DNA of 64,000 nucleotides from Terripilifer ovatus (GTDB lineage Bacteria; Pseudomonadota; Alphaproteobacteria; Rhizobiales; Beijerinckiaceae), in the NCBI GenBank assembly GCA_029222685.1, contig JARHVB010000086.1, positions 124,001 to 188,000 of the forward strand. The letters are read 5' to 3'. Positions within the stretch are counted from its first letter, which is position 1. Every line of letters starts with the position of its first letter. The position numbers and the translations under genes were made by a program. Below are positions 26,528 to 35,647 of the stretch, piece by piece. The notes under the pieces are model-generated. The model saw nothing but the letters and a program-made list of their open reading frames with translations. It did no database searches and had not been told where the DNA came from.

Positions 26528-27073
26528 ATGACCAAGACGACGTTCAAAAAGCCTCTTGAGGCTGACCTGTCCGCGCGCCAGCGGGATCCGCGCAATGTGA
26601 TTGTGTTTCGCATCAACCGCCTGGCTACCTCGTTCTCCCGTGCTTCGGCAAAGATCTACAAGGATATGTTCGGCCTCGGCCTTCCGAACGTGCGGGTTAT
26701 CTACACGTTGGCCGATCATGGCGAACTGACTTCCAAGCAACTGGTGCAGATCACCGCCATGGACAAAGCGCTGGTGAGCCGCGTCCTGTCCGACCTCAGC
26801 GCGCAAGAACTGGTGGCTATCGACACGGACGGACCGCAGGTCCGGCGAAGGCCATGGCGACTGTCGGCAAAGGGAGCTGAACTCGCCGCCGCCATGGAGC
26901 CAGTTCGCACGAGGCGGCAAGCCAGACTGATGGAAGAGTTCAGCAACGCCGAGGCGCTTCATCTCAACCATCTGCTCGACCGGCTGTTTCGAAGCTCCGA
27001 ACGCCTGGGGCTCGAAGAAGAGCGCGCCCGCGCTGCCTCCCCCGGCAACCGCCCTAGCCGCCCGCCAGCCTGA
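26528..27073 (+). CDS. MarR-family transcriptional regulator
   Basis: A 181-residue winged-helix regulator: dimerisation helices, then VRVIYTLADHGELTSKQLVQ, the recognition helix MDKALVSRVLSDL, and the wing with QVRRRPWRLSAKG. The ATG at 26528 gives the normal MarR length; the frame extends to 26423, but that would place the palindrome inside the gene. It overlaps the convergent DUF35 gene by 20 bases. It probably controls the divergent dioxygenase operon in response to a small aromatic or acid ligand. Confidence 0.88.
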   Translation: MTKTTFKKPLEADLSARQRDPRNVIVFRINRLATSFSRASAKIYKDMFGLGLPNVRVIYTLADHGELTSKQLVQITAMDKALVSRVLSDLSAQELVAIDTDGPQVRRRPWRLSAKGAELAAAMEPVRTRRQARLMEEFSNAEALHLNHLLDRLFRSSERLGLEEERARAASPGNRPSRPPA

Positions 27074-27467
27074 ATTTCGGCAGTGTGATCTCATCGGTCA
27101 CCTGCTCGAAGATGACGCGAACTGGCGCATGCAGTTTGGCGCCTTCCGACGGGCCGACGAGATTACTGGCAAGCAGCGGCCCCTCAGCCAGCTTCACGAT
27201 GCAAACCCTGTAAGGAAGGTCGTCCGTGAAGCCCGGCCAGTAGGCGCGATGGAGATCGATCCAGCTTTCCAGAACGCCATCGCCGCTGACAATCTGCCAG
27301 CTCTGATGGTCTCCAAGACAGGCGGGACAAACGGGCGTCGGGGGAAAATGAATGTCGGCGCAATCATCGCAAACCTGCATGGCAAGTTTGCCTTGCCTGG
27401 CGTGGTCCCAAAAGGGTCGCGTCAAGGCGTCGAGTTTCGGCAGGGGCTTATTATATGGCGCTGTCAT
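27054..27467 (-). CDS. DUF35/OB-fold zinc-ribbon protein (thiolase partner)
   Basis: A 137-residue protein with a rubredoxin-like zinc ribbon (CDDCADIHFPPTPVCPACLG) near residues 32-52 followed by an OB-fold half. DUF35 proteins bind acyl-CoA and form complexes with SCP2-type thiolases, whose gene ends 5 bases upstream. The ATG at 27467 is chosen to avoid overlap with that gene. The pair is expected to act on a CoA thioester. Confidence 0.88.
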   Translation of the reverse strand: MTAPYNKPLPKLDALTRPFWDHARQGKLAMQVCDDCADIHFPPTPVCPACLGDHQSWQIVSGDGVLESWIDLHRAYWPGFTDDLPYRVCIVKLAEGPLLASNLVGPSEGAKLHAPVRVIFEQVTDEITLPKFRLAGG

Positions 27468-27472
27468 GAGGA

Positions 27473-28618
27473 TCACCCGCGAACGTAGATGAAAGAACGC
27501 GTGCATGGAGTCGACTGGATGTATTGCACGACGTCGCAGTTCGGCACCTGGCGCTCGCCGCCCTCCCCCCGGATCTGCCTGACCGCCTCGACGTTCAACG
27601 CCCAGCCCTGCATGTAGGCGCAGGACAAATGGCCGCCGTCTGTGTTGGTCGGCAACTTGCCACCCAGCGCCAGCGTCCCGCCTTCGACGAACGGACCGGA
27701 CTCGCCGCGATTGCAGAAGCCGAGGCCTTCCAGGCTGAACAGCACCGATGGACTGAAATTGTCGTAACTCATCAGGGCATCGATATCGTCCGGCGCCATG
27801 CCGGCCATCTTATAGGCCTGAGAGCCGGCGTCCTGCGTCGCCGCGTAGCGGCAGTCCATGCTGAACATGGGGATTTGCCCATCGGCAAATTGATCGCGCG
27901 CACCGACCCCGGAGATCAGCACGGGGGTCTTGCGCAGGTCGCGCGCCCGCTCGCGGCTGGTGAGGATGAGGCAGACCGCTCCGTCATTGATCATACAATA
28001 GTCGAGCATCCGCAAAGGTGCCGCAATGGGCCGCGCATTTTCATGATCGTCGATCGTGATCGGACGCTTCATTACCGCGTCCGGATTGAGCATCGCGTGA
28101 CCTCGGAAGGCGACCGACACTTCTGCGAGTTGCCGCGTCGTGGTGCCGTAGAGTTCCATATGGCGGCGAAACATCATCGCATGCGCAGCCCCCGGCGATG
28201 TATAGCCCCAGGGATCCCATGGCGAGGGGCTTTCATCGCCACCATAATTGACCCGGCGCGAGCGACCGATGTTGGAATAGATCAACGCCACATAGTTTGC
28301 CTGCCCCGTCGCGATGGCCATCATCGCATCGACGATAGCCATGCCCGACATGCGGCCATGGCCCGGTAGCGTGATCGTCCAACGCGGATCAAGCCGCAGG
28401 ATTTCGCCCATCCGTACATAGGAGGGAATTCGGCACACCAGCAGGCCATCGACGAGGGATTTATCGAGGCCGCAATCCTCAATCGCGTTGCGAAAGGCTT
28501 TTGCGCCCAATGAATATTCATCTTCCTCGGGAAATGCGCCATAAGCGGTATTGCCGACCCCGACGACGGCGATCTTGTTCTTCAGCGATACGAAGTCTTC
28601 CAAGTCAGAATCTTGCAA
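27473..28618 (-). CDS. Thiolase-like protein (SCP2/lipid-transfer type)
   Basis: A 381-residue thiolase-superfamily protein that opens with KIAVVGVGNTAYG and has the later MINDGAVCLIL and C-terminal GGHLSCAYMQGWA segments. It belongs to the SCP2-like group that pairs with DUF35 proteins and catalyses C-C bond formation or retro-Claisen cleavage on CoA esters. The frame starts with TTG at 28618 just after the CoA transferase stop; I see no better start. Substrate unknown. Confidence 0.86.
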   Translation of the reverse strand: MQDSDLEDFVSLKNKIAVVGVGNTAYGAFPEEDEYSLGAKAFRNAIEDCGLDKSLVDGLLVCRIPSYVRMGEILRLDPRWTITLPGHGRMSGMAIVDAMMAIATGQANYVALIYSNIGRSRRVNYGGDESPSPWDPWGYTSPGAAHAMMFRRHMELYGTTTRQLAEVSVAFRGHAMLNPDAVMKRPITIDDHENARPIAAPLRMLDYCMINDGAVCLILTSRERARDLRKTPVLISGVGARDQFADGQIPMFSMDCRYAATQDAGSQAYKMAGMAPDDIDALMSYDNFSPSVLFSLEGLGFCNRGESGPFVEGGTLALGGKLPTNTDGGHLSCAYMQGWALNVEAVRQIRGEGGERQVPNCDVVQYIQSTPCTRSFIYVRG

Positions 28619-28619
28619 G

Positions 28620-31226
28620 TCAGATTACTCCATCTTCGGCGAGGCGTTTCACCTCATGTTCGGAGATACCCAGCAGGCGGCCGAGGATGGAAACATTGTC
28701 CTCGCCGTAGCATGGCGCACCGCGGTTGGTTAGCCCGCCGGCATGGGCAGGTGTCGCGCTGAGCTTGAAAGGAAGTTCGGCGACCGGCCATTCACCGAGT
28801 TTCGTTCCGCGCACTTCCGTCAGCCAGTTGAGCGCCGCCAGTTGCGGATCGTGATCGCAACGGTCCTCGGCGGTCTGGCACACGCCGGCCGGCACACCCA
28901 CGCGTTGCAGTTCCTTCATGCATTCATAGGCATTCTGCCGGCCTGTCCAGTCCGTGACCAGGCGCTCAAGTTCATCCTGATAGCTGATACGCAGGTCCAG
29001 CGTGGCGAAGCGTTTATCGTCGAGCCATTCGCGCCGGCCGGCTACGGTGGCGAACGCCTGCCATTCCGCATCCGTGAAGCAGGCAATGGCGATCCACTTG
29101 TCGTCACCGGCACAGCGAAAAGCCCCATGCGGCGCCGCTTTCTTGTGAGGCGACCGGTTACCGATGCGCTTCCACTGGCGGCCGGTCGCCGACCAGTCCA
29201 CAATCGTAGGGCCGGAGAGGAAAAGCCCGGATTCGCATTGTGACGCGTCGATCCACTGGCCCTCGCCGGTGCGATTGCGATGATAGATCGCGCCCATGAT
29301 CGCCAGGGCGAAACTGTAGGCGCCGATCCAGTCGAGGTAGGAATAGCCCCATCCGGCCGGCATTGCGGGCTCGGGCAGACCTGACATCTCGGATGTGCCA
29401 GTCAGTGCCGCCGCAACCGGTCCAACGGTGCGCATGCGGCCATAAGTCCCGTGGTTGCCCATGCCAGATTGCTGGATATAGATGATATCGGGCTTTAGCG
29501 CGCGCATGACATCGTAGCCAAGCCCCAGCCGTTCCAGAACGCCCGGCGAAAATCCTTCAGCAACCACGTCGGACTGCCTGATCAGCTCCTTGGCGATTGC
29601 GAGACCGCGCGGATCGCGGATATTGAGCGACAAGCCGAGCTTACCGCTGTTCTTGTTGTTGAACTGGCCGCCCATGTCGGGATCTTTGACGCCTTGCAGC
29701 GGCGCGGTCGCGGCTTGCCGGGCGGCGCGACCGCCAACCGGCGCCATCGCAGCAAAGCGCGTATCCGGATTTTCCTTCCACTCGACCTTGAGAACTTCGG
29801 CTCCAAGTCCGGCCAGAAAACGCGTGCCGCCGGCCGAGGCGAGGAACCATGAGAAGTCGAAAATCCGGATTCCCTGCAGCGCAAAGGGTTTGCCGTGCGG
29901 CGACATGCGTGGCTGCGCCGCGATTTGACCGGCCGCCGGCATCGGCGCCTTACGCGGCATAGCGGCTGCCGGCTTCAAGTAAAGCTCATTGTGCTCGCCA
30001 ATGCGCGGCGGCGGAGCGCCATACTGCCAGGCCGTCGCGGTGCTCAACCACTTGCTCACCGGGTAGCGAAACGCGCGCCCATGCGACGGGTGCTCGATAT
30101 CCGCATAGGTGCCGCGCGACATCCAATGCGGGTCGTCGGCGTTTTCGTGCGGCTTGCGCAGCGGCGACCAGAGCAGTCCTGCCTCCTGCGCCTCGCGCCA
30201 AGGAGCATCGTCATAACGAAACGCGCGGATGAAGCGGTGAGTCACCTCGAGCGTGTGCGCGGTCCTTTCGTTGCCTTCTGTGGAGCCTGGAACGGAACGG
30301 CCGCTCATATCGCTGTTGGCGCCGGGCTTTTCGAGATCCGCGGCCATGCCATAGCGTTCGAGAAAGGGCACGAGATTGGCCTGGTCGCGCGCCGAGACGC
30401 CATAGGTCACGATCCAGCGGCCGTCCTTGGTATGCCCGATATTCGGCACGTGGCTCGGTCGTTCGGTTGAATGGCGGCAAGTCTGCCGGAACAGCGGCGC
30501 GCGGCGCATGACCCAGGACATCAGGTCAAGTTCGGTATTTTTGGATACGGCTTCATGCACGGCGCAGGAAACATCCTGCCCGCGCCCCGAGGTCTCGCGT
30601 GAGATGAGAGCCGCGAGGATGCCCATGGCGAGTTGATCGGACGCGATCTGATAGGCGTGCCAGAGTTGCGGCGCGATCGGCGGCAGATCGAACTCACCGA
30701 GCGGATTTTTATCGTAACCGCAATTCATCATCACGCCGCCCAGCGCCAAGTGAACGAGGTCCGATGCCTTGTAATGAGCCCAGGGCCCTACATCGCCGAA
30801 GGGCGTCATCCGGGCGACGACAAGGCGCGGATAGGTGTCAAGCATCGACGCCCGATCCAGACCGAGCGATGTGTTCAGCAGGCCGCATGACGAATCGAGG
30901 AGAATATCGGCAGAGCCAAGCAGGGTAAGGATCGCATCCCGGCCCACTACGGTGCCGGGATCCACTGCAACCGATTTCTTGCCGCGATTGAACGACCAGA
31001 AAAAAATCGATTCTTCTGGGTTTTCTTCATCATTCAGAAAAGGTCCGATCCGCCGCGTGGAGTTTCCGGCCGGCGGCTCCAGCTTGATGACCTCGGCACC
31101 GAGACCGGCCAGAACCAGCCCGCAGGATTCCGAACTTTCATCAGCAAATTCAATGACTCGTAGCCCGGACAGCATGCCAGGTGCGTTCGGCCCTAGGACC
31201 AGCTGCGATCGCTTCGGCTCAGACAT
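28620..31226 (-). CDS. Tandem-domain class III CoA transferase (CaiB/BaiF family)
   Basis: At 868 residues this is about twice the usual ~400 of a CaiB/BaiF enzyme. It holds two CoA transferase modules: one from residue ~17 (LSGLRVIEFADESS...GLGAEVIKLEPPAGN) and one from ~450 (LQGIRIFDFSWFLASAGGTRFLAGLGAEVLKVE). Class III enzymes move CoA between carboxylic acids through a conserved Asp in the N-terminal region of a module. It is the first gene of a leftward operon with the thiolase and DUF35 genes, preceded by a promoter with a LacI-type operator, so it likely activates the substrate of this pathway. Confidence 0.9.
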   Translation of the reverse strand: MSEPKRSQLVLGPNAPGMLSGLRVIEFADESSESCGLVLAGLGAEVIKLEPPAGNSTRRIGPFLNDEENPEESIFFWSFNRGKKSVAVDPGTVVGRDAILTLLGSADILLDSSCGLLNTSLGLDRASMLDTYPRLVVARMTPFGDVGPWAHYKASDLVHLALGGVMMNCGYDKNPLGEFDLPPIAPQLWHAYQIASDQLAMGILAALISRETSGRGQDVSCAVHEAVSKNTELDLMSWVMRRAPLFRQTCRHSTERPSHVPNIGHTKDGRWIVTYGVSARDQANLVPFLERYGMAADLEKPGANSDMSGRSVPGSTEGNERTAHTLEVTHRFIRAFRYDDAPWREAQEAGLLWSPLRKPHENADDPHWMSRGTYADIEHPSHGRAFRYPVSKWLSTATAWQYGAPPPRIGEHNELYLKPAAAMPRKAPMPAAGQIAAQPRMSPHGKPFALQGIRIFDFSWFLASAGGTRFLAGLGAEVLKVEWKENPDTRFAAMAPVGGRAARQAATAPLQGVKDPDMGGQFNNKNSGKLGLSLNIRDPRGLAIAKELIRQSDVVAEGFSPGVLERLGLGYDVMRALKPDIIYIQQSGMGNHGTYGRMRTVGPVAAALTGTSEMSGLPEPAMPAGWGYSYLDWIGAYSFALAIMGAIYHRNRTGEGQWIDASQCESGLFLSGPTIVDWSATGRQWKRIGNRSPHKKAAPHGAFRCAGDDKWIAIACFTDAEWQAFATVAGRREWLDDKRFATLDLRISYQDELERLVTDWTGRQNAYECMKELQRVGVPAGVCQTAEDRCDHDPQLAALNWLTEVRGTKLGEWPVAELPFKLSATPAHAGGLTNRGAPCYGEDNVSILGRLLGISEHEVKRLAEDGVI

Positions 31227-31290
31227 GGTCGCTGCTACCTCCCCACCTTTTTATCGCCGACGGGGCCGCCGCCGCGCCATTCCATCGTCA

Positions 31291-31334
31291 TTATGAAAGC
31301 GCTTGTATAATCTTGACTTGGAGTGTCGTGTCAA
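31291..31334 (-). promoter_or_regulatory. Promoter and LacI-type operator of the CoA transferase operon
   Basis: On the minus strand TTGACA (31329-31334) and TTATAC (31305-31310) are spaced by 18 bases. Overlapping the -10 box is the near-palindrome TTATGAAAGCGCTTGTATAA (31291-31310) with the central AAGCGCTT of LacI-family operators. The same sequence recurs upstream of the SMP-30/CapA genes (18 identical bases). A repressor here would block transcription. Confidence 0.7.
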
Positions 31335-31479
31335 TCCATTTCGGAGCCGTAGGTACGTATGGCAGAGACGAGAACGGCCGGGATGAAAGGAAATTCCGAC
31401 GCTGGCGGTAAGTTGGCCTTCCGGTACACCTTTGAAATTAATGCATAAATATATATGGCTTTCTGCCTGCCTCAAGCAG

Positions 31480-33132
31480 TCAGGGCCGGACGTCCCCCAA
31501 AGCCTGCGCCGGCAAAGGCGGTCGGCCTCGGATCATATCGGCGGCTTTCTCCCCGATCATGATCGTCGGCGCATTCGTATTGCCGCCGATGATCGTAGGC
31601 ATGATGGATGCATCGACCACACGCAGCCCCGCGACCCCCCGCACCCGAAGCTCGGGATCGACGACCGCGGCATCGTCGCTTCCCATCCGGCATGTTCCGA
31701 CCGGATGAAACACCGTCACCGACGTGCTGCGCGCATAGTCGGCAAGTTTTTCGTCCGTATCGACTTTGGTTCCCGGCCGGAACTCGTGACCTCTGACACG
31801 ATCCCACGCCGGTGCTTCGAGAAGCCTGCGCGATATCTTCAAGCCCTTGACCAGCAGATCGACATCATCCGGATCGGACAAGAACCGCGGATCGATGTCG
31901 GGCGCGGTGTGGGCATTCGAATCTCTGATCCCGACGCGGCCGCGCGCCTTGGGACGCAGCACCACCGCCACCAGCCCATAGCCGTGGCCAAACCCCACCT
32001 GTCCCTTCGCATTGCGGTGCGCGGGCACAAGAATAAGCTGCAGGTCGGGCCGATCGAGTTGCCGATCGGTGCGCAGGAACGCACCCGCGTTCATGAAATT
32101 GTTCGCCAGCAGGCCACGACGGAAAAGCGCGTATTCGAGTACGCTCCAGGCGATGAACGGCAGGGATCGTAGCGACAGTCCGTAAGGCACCGTCGTCGGG
32201 CTGGTATATTGCACCATCGCCGAAATATGGTCCTGTAGATTGCGCCCGACGCCAGGCGCCTCCTGCACACAGGCGATGCCTTTCTCGGCCAGTTCCTTTG
32301 CGTCGCCGATACCCGAGCGCATCAAAATCGCCGGTGAATGAATAGCGCCCGCCGATACAATCACTTCGCGCTGCGCTGTGATCGTGAATCGATTGCCGCC
32401 GTGCAGGATCTCGACGCCGGTCGCGCGCCGGTTCTCGACAATCACACGGCTGACGACGCAATTATCCAAAACCGTAAGGTTGGCGCGATTGCGCGCCGGA
32501 TCGAGAAACGCCGTCGCCGCCGACGACCGATAGCCGTCGCGGATGTTTGCTTGCCGCCAGCCGAATCCTTCCTGCGACACACCGTTAAAATCCTCATTGC
32601 GCGAAAACTGCAGCGAATCGGAAGCTTTGAGGAAATACTCGACCAAAGGGGTATGGCGATCGGCATTCTTGACGTTCCACGGACCGCCTCTGCCGTGAAA
32701 GGGTTCGCCGAAATTTTCGTTGTTCTCCGATTTCTTGAAGTATGGCAGAACCTCTTCGAAGGACCAGCCGCGCGCACCATTGCGCGCCCAATCGTCGTAA
32801 TCGAGACGATGGCCGCGCATATAGACCATGCCATTGATTGAACTCGATCCGCCGATCACCCGGCCGCGTGGAATGTAGATTTCGCGGTTGCCGGCGTGCT
32901 CCTGGGGCACGGTCGAGAACCTCCAATTGTAAACCTTATGCTGCATCAGCAACCGGATTCCCATCGGCACGCGGATGAGCGGGCTACGGTCGGAAGGACC
33001 GGCCTCGATGAGGCAAACACGGCTTGAAGGATCTTCCGACAGCCGGTTCGCCAGCACGCAGCCGGCCGATCCGGCGCCGACGATGACAAAATCAAAGCCG
33101 CCGGTGAAAACCGCTGGATCAAATTTCGTCAC
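31480..33132 (-). CDS. GMC-family FAD-dependent oxidoreductase
   Basis: A protein of about 550 residues of the glucose-methanol-choline family. The FAD-binding GAGSAG (residues ~19-24), the GMC signature GRVIGGSSSINGMVYMRG and the C-terminal active-site His (VFHPVGTCRMG) and Asn (GGNTNAPTIM) are all present. It oxidises an alcohol substrate. I choose the GTG at 33132, preceded by AGGATAGG; a frame open to 33393 would run through the promoter and operator and adds no family sequence. Confidence 0.9.
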   Translation of the reverse strand: MTKFDPAVFTGGFDFVIVGAGSAGCVLANRLSEDPSSRVCLIEAGPSDRSPLIRVPMGIRLLMQHKVYNWRFSTVPQEHAGNREIYIPRGRVIGGSSSINGMVYMRGHRLDYDDWARNGARGWSFEEVLPYFKKSENNENFGEPFHGRGGPWNVKNADRHTPLVEYFLKASDSLQFSRNEDFNGVSQEGFGWRQANIRDGYRSSAATAFLDPARNRANLTVLDNCVVSRVIVENRRATGVEILHGGNRFTITAQREVIVSAGAIHSPAILMRSGIGDAKELAEKGIACVQEAPGVGRNLQDHISAMVQYTSPTTVPYGLSLRSLPFIAWSVLEYALFRRGLLANNFMNAGAFLRTDRQLDRPDLQLILVPAHRNAKGQVGFGHGYGLVAVVLRPKARGRVGIRDSNAHTAPDIDPRFLSDPDDVDLLVKGLKISRRLLEAPAWDRVRGHEFRPGTKVDTDEKLADYARSTSVTVFHPVGTCRMGSDDAAVVDPELRVRGVAGLRVVDASIMPTIIGGNTNAPTIMIGEKAADMIRGRPPLPAQALGDVRP

Positions 33133-33156
33133 GACGGGCCTATCCTGAAAATAGTG

Positions 33157-33207
33157 TTTGAAAGCGCATGCAGTCGCATTAAGGTGGTCACGTCGATGAC
33201 TTGTCAA
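33157..33207 (-). promoter_or_regulatory. Promoter and LacI-type operator of the GMC oxidoreductase gene
   Basis: On the minus strand TTGACA (33202-33207) and CTTAAT (33178-33183) are 18 bases apart. TTTGAAAGCGCATGCA (33157-33172) follows directly. It shares TGAAAGCGC with the two stronger operators but has a weaker second half. The site lies 25 bases before the GTG start and may also affect the divergent binding protein gene at 33248. Confidence 0.5.
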
Positions 33208-33247
33208 CAAAAGCACGTCTGAAAAATCGAAACTCCTGGAGGGAATC

Positions 33248-34330
33248 ATGGGCCGGACCAAGTCCGCCGCCGTCCTGCTGGCCGCCATCCTGGTCGCAAC
33301 GTCAGTCGCGGCGAGAGCCGCCGAAACGCCGATCAAGATCGGGTACTGCGTCAATGTCATGAACCTGTTCGCCGCACCTTTCGCGGTCATCAAGAAGCTC
33401 GGCTATGACCGGGACGAAGGTTATGATCTGCAGTTCGTCAATATTAAATCGGGCGGTGACTGCGCCACTCTGGCGGCGACCAATCAGGTGCCCTTCGTCA
33501 ACGCAGGCGTCGAGCCGGTGGCCGCGCTGGTTGGGCGCGGCGCCAATCTCGTGACCTTCTACAATCATTATCAGGGTACGACGCTCGAGATCGCCGTTCC
33601 CGAAAGCAGCCCCGTAAAAACCATTGCAGATCTGCGCGGCAAGAAAGTCGGAGTTCGCGATTTCGCCGGTCTGGGCACCATTGTCGGAAAGGGCGTGGTG
33701 CGCGCCGCGGGACTTGATGCCGACAAGGACGTCCGTTTTATCACCGTCGGCCCGGCCAATGTGGCGGCGCGTTTTCTTCTCGATGGTACCATCGATGCCA
33801 TCAGCATCGGAAGTTCCGAACATGCGCAAATCAGCATCACGATCGGGCCGAAGCTGCGCAAGTTGCCCACGCCCGCCATCGATAGGGCACCGGCGATCGG
33901 TTTCGTGACCTCGCGCGACTATTACCAGTCGCACAAGAAAGAAGCCGAGGCGCTTGCCCGGATGTACACGAAGGCTTCGGTCTTCGCGACGCGAAACGCC
34001 ATTGCCGCCATCGAGATCCTTTATGAGACCTGGCCCTACACGATTCCGCAACAAAAGGAGCGTGCGCAGTCGGTGAAAGATGACGCGGCAATCATGCTGT
34101 CCCGGCTGGATATCTGGACGCCCGAGAAGAGCGGACGGAAATATTGGGGCGAATCCACGATCAGCGAATTCGACGGCTATTTAAAATTGCTGTTCGATTG
34201 GAAAGTCCTCACACGCGAGGTCAAGGCGTCGGAGTTCGTCACCAACGACATTGTCGAAGGGGCCAACAAGATCGACGTCGCCGCCATCGAGAAGCAGGCT
34301 GATTCTTACAAAACGGCCACGCCACACTAG
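33248..34330 (+). CDS. ABC transporter substrate-binding protein (NMT1-like)
   Basis: A 360-residue protein with a signal peptide (hydrophobic segment about residues 7-20, cleavage near ARAAE) and a mature domain opening IKIGYCVNVMNLFAAPFAVIKKLGY. The SPVKTIADLRGKKVGVRDFAGLGT block is typical of NMT1/TauA-like receptors. CTGGAGGG precedes the ATG at a good distance. No permease or ATPase follows; the matching pair is probably at 39042-40642, making a transporter split by regulator and enzyme genes. The TAG stop is the first triplet of a dispersed repeat. Confidence 0.86.
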   Translation: MGRTKSAAVLLAAILVATSVAARAAETPIKIGYCVNVMNLFAAPFAVIKKLGYDRDEGYDLQFVNIKSGGDCATLAATNQVPFVNAGVEPVAALVGRGANLVTFYNHYQGTTLEIAVPESSPVKTIADLRGKKVGVRDFAGLGTIVGKGVVRAAGLDADKDVRFITVGPANVAARFLLDGTIDAISIGSSEHAQISITIGPKLRKLPTPAIDRAPAIGFVTSRDYYQSHKKEAEALARMYTKASVFATRNAIAAIEILYETWPYTIPQQKERAQSVKDDAAIMLSRLDIWTPEKSGRKYWGESTISEFDGYLKLLFDWKVLTREVKASEFVTNDIVEGANKIDVAAIEKQADSYKTATPH

Positions 34331-34430
34331 AGCGTTTTCGAGCGAAGTGGACGCCGGTTCGCGTGAAGAAAATGCGTCAAAACATAAAACTAGAGCTTCG
34401 ATTCTGATTCGATCAGAACCGAAGCTCTAG
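34328..34430. repeat. ~105-bp intergenic repeat, copy 1 (inverted relative to copies 2 and 3)
   Basis: It begins TAGAGCGTTTTCGAGCGAAG and ends with a long stem, AGAGCTTCGATTCTGA pairing with TCAGAACCGAAGCTCT. The first TAG is the stop of the binding protein gene. The CTA near the other end is the complement of the lacI TAG stop. Read leftwards from lacI the hairpin is followed by TTTTATGTTTT, so it can act as that gene's terminator. Confidence 0.85.
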
Positions 34431-35488
34431 GCGAGCGTTTTGTTCCTTGCTTTGGCCGGGCTTGGCGCCGCCACGGCGGGACGGCCAGTGGTGCTGCGGA
34501 CGACAAGCTCCACCTGCATTTCGCCCGGTAGATTGACGGTGCGATTTTCGATGCGCCCGAGCAAGTAATCCGCCGCCAGCCGACCGATCTCGGACTTGGG
34601 CGTACGAACGGTGGTGAGCGGACGCGGAAGATTGGCCGCGAATTCGGAATCGCCAAGGCCGACGATCGAGAGGTCACCCGGAATCGAGAGTCCCTGCAGC
34701 TGGGCTTCGTGAATAAGCCCGAACGCCAGCGTATCGTTGCCGGCGATGATGGCCGAAGGCAACGGCCCCTGGCGGACCAATTGCTGAAGCGCATTCCCGC
34801 CCTCCTCCACCGTATATTGGCGATGGAGGACGCGGTCCGGCGCGAGCTTGATGTCGAACGAGTCCAGAACTTTTCTCACCGACTCGATGTAGGCCGCAAC
34901 CCGGTCGTTGAACGCGGTATGGCCGACGACCAAACCAAAATCCCGATGTCCCAGCCCGCGCAGATAGCCAACGACAAGTTGGGCCACCGTATCACTGTCA
35001 TAGCCGATGGACGGATGCGGACTGGCGCGGGCTGGAGCAAGGGTCTGCACAAAAGGAACGCCTGACGCTTCAAGCAGCTTGTAGAGCCGTGGGTCGTGCA
35101 CGGCACCGACGATCATGAGCCCGTCCACGCTGCGCTCCAGCATCACCCGGGCGTTACGAAACTCCTTTTCCGGATCGTAATCGGATGATGCCAGGAGCAA
35201 CATATAATTGCTTTTGTAGAGGTGCCGCTGAAGTCCGTCGATAATTCGGGCGAACATCGCATTGTCGAGCGTTGGAATGATGGCGCCGACCGCCTGAGAG
35301 CGGCGGGTTGCGAGCGCCCGCGCCGCGCCATCGGCACTGTAGCCCATGTTTTCGGCGAGCTCGAGGATGCGGGCCCTTACGGATCCCCGCACCATATGTG
35401 GGTTGTTGATCGCCCTCGATACGGTGGCCGGCGACACCCCGGCCGCGGCGGCCACGTCATCGATCTTGATCCGTTTGCGGGTGTCCAT
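34427..35488 (-). CDS. LacI-family transcriptional repressor
   Basis: A 353-residue LacI/GalR regulator. The N-terminal helix-turn-helix (KIDDVAAAAGVSPATVSRAI) and hinge are followed by a periplasmic-binding-protein-like effector domain. The ATG at 35488 gives the standard N-terminus; a longer frame to 35536 adds a non-family tail. Three operators of LacI type occur at 31291, 33157 and 37550, so it likely represses the surrounding catabolic genes until a sugar acid or related ligand binds. The gene stands between two inverted copies of a ~105-bp repeat. Confidence 0.93.
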   Translation of the reverse strand: MDTRKRIKIDDVAAAAGVSPATVSRAINNPHMVRGSVRARILELAENMGYSADGAARALATRRSQAVGAIIPTLDNAMFARIIDGLQRHLYKSNYMLLLASSDYDPEKEFRNARVMLERSVDGLMIVGAVHDPRLYKLLEASGVPFVQTLAPARASPHPSIGYDSDTVAQLVVGYLRGLGHRDFGLVVGHTAFNDRVAAYIESVRKVLDSFDIKLAPDRVLHRQYTVEEGGNALQQLVRQGPLPSAIIAGNDTLAFGLIHEAQLQGLSIPGDLSIVGLGDSEFAANLPRPLTTVRTPKSEIGRLAADYLLGRIENRTVNLPGEMQVELVVRSTTGRPAVAAPSPAKARNKTLA

Positions 35489-35540
35489 ACGTCTGAACGA
35501 TCCTGTGCCGGCGCGGCCCCGCCGGCGCCAATTCAATCAC

Positions 35541-35647
35541 TAGAGCATTTTCGGTTCTGATAGAATCAGAACCGAAGCTCTCGTTTTTATGTTTTGACGC
35601 GTTTTCTTCACGCGAACCGGCGCCCGCTTCGCTCGAAAACGCTCTAG
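35541..35647. repeat. ~105-bp intergenic repeat, copy 2
   Basis: The same element as copy 1 in reverse orientation: TAGAGCATTTTCGGTTCTGA, a hairpin, TCGTTTTTATGTTTTGACGC and the end GCTCGAAAACGCTCTAG. It ends in the SDR gene, supplying its TAG stop (35644-35646). With copy 1 it brackets the lacI gene in inverted orientation. Confidence 0.85.

Noticed and set aside
33188..33210. Possible second MarR site (TGTTGACAAGTCATCG on the minus strand)
   Set aside because: Only one half matches the palindrome at 26424, and the sequence is explained as the -35 box TTGACA of the GMC oxidoreductase promoter.
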